DNA from: Patescibacteria group bacterium
Lineage (GTDB): Bacteria; Patescibacteriota; Minisyncoccia; Phycocordibacterales; Phycocordibacteraceae
DNA length: 38,682 nucleotides
Direction of reading: 5' to 3'
Assembly (NCBI GenBank): GCA_018971265.1
Contig: JAGXBE010000003.1
Span: forward strand, 1-38,682
In this document: in pieces, positions 38,638 to 38,682 of the stretch
Position numbering within the stretch: the stretch's first letter is position 1
Layout of the letters: each line of letters starts with the position of its first letter
The notes under the pieces: generated by a model
The model's input: only the letters and a program-made list of their open reading frames with translations
What the model was told of the DNA's origin: nothing
Database searches by the model: none
Made by a program: the position numbers and the translations under genes

Positions 38638-38682
38638 GTGAGCAATGAAAAGCCCGCGCGGCGTCTCTACAGACGTCCCGAT
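38638..38682 (-). promoter_or_regulatory. End of window upstream of rpsS, hairpin, no gene assigned
   Basis: 45 nt. On the minus strand the hairpin CGTCT-GTAG-AGACG is followed by GCCGCGCGGGCTTTTC. This could be the rplB-rpsS junction or part of it. Neither frame 1 nor 3 has a stop, so the rplB C-terminus cannot be ruled out. Confidence 0.3.

Overview
The window looks like a chromosome segment of a Patescibacteria (Candidate Phyla Radiation) cell, probably Parcubacteria of the Kaiserbacteria/Adlerbacteria kind. This rests on gene content and translated family features, because no database search was possible. Signs are: the spc operon lacks rpmD (L30); an Sec-linked secG overlaps a membrane-anchored family 5 solute-binding protein; most recognisable proteins are short; intergenic distances are minimal; and ribosomal-protein genes lack Shine-Dalgarno sequences.

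Layout. 1-7013 (minus): type IV pilus assembly locus, pilM-pilN-pilO-pilP-like, then pilB, a lone receiver-domain protein, pilT and a partial pilC running off the left edge. 7028-8455 (plus): comF-like phosphoribosyltransferase, an anchored fibronectin-type protein and tRNA-Ser(GCU). 8617-9586: a 57-residue membrane protein missing from the ORF track and a membrane-anchored histidine phosphatase. 9637-11625 (minus): groES-groEL. 11738-16942 (plus): secG, solute-binding protein, RNase J, MFS transporter. 16939-21246 (minus): VKOR, bactofilin-like membrane protein, then bcp-nth-HAD-mutY, which looks like an oxidative-damage operon. 21577-23018 (minus): ECF-type sigma factor and an overlapping membrane protein (possible anti-sigma). 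23100-26034: DedA, DUF2127-like, NADPH-dependent FMN reductase, secreted PLD-type nuclease. 26079-27198 (plus): infC-rpmI-rplT. 27405-28841 (minus): beta-CASP RNase-like enzyme. 29116-38637 (minus, transcribed from right to left): S19-L22-S3-L16-L29-S17-L14-L24-L5-S14-S8-L6-L18-S5-L15-secY-adk-map-ndk.

How it fits together. Pili, ComF-like protein and an exported nuclease are consistent with a host-dependent cell that binds surfaces and salvages nucleic acids. VKOR, Bcp, Nth and MutY-like genes deal with thiol redox and oxidative DNA damage. The right half is core translation and secretion.

Most interesting signals. (1) A stand-alone minus-strand RNA gene at about 28903-29043, with a promoter whose predicted start falls exactly on the first base of its closing stem, and a terminator just after it. 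(2) A second strongly structured RNA after rplT, with a 17-bp stem. (3) A repeated promoter form (TGn-TAnnnT, usually no clear -35) placed 6-8 nt before start codons, implying many leaderless mRNAs. (4) A pilB leader with a 14-bp inverted repeat around an internal promoter and a six-codon upstream ORF. (5) Loss of metal-binding cysteines in PilB, MutY, Nth and ComF.
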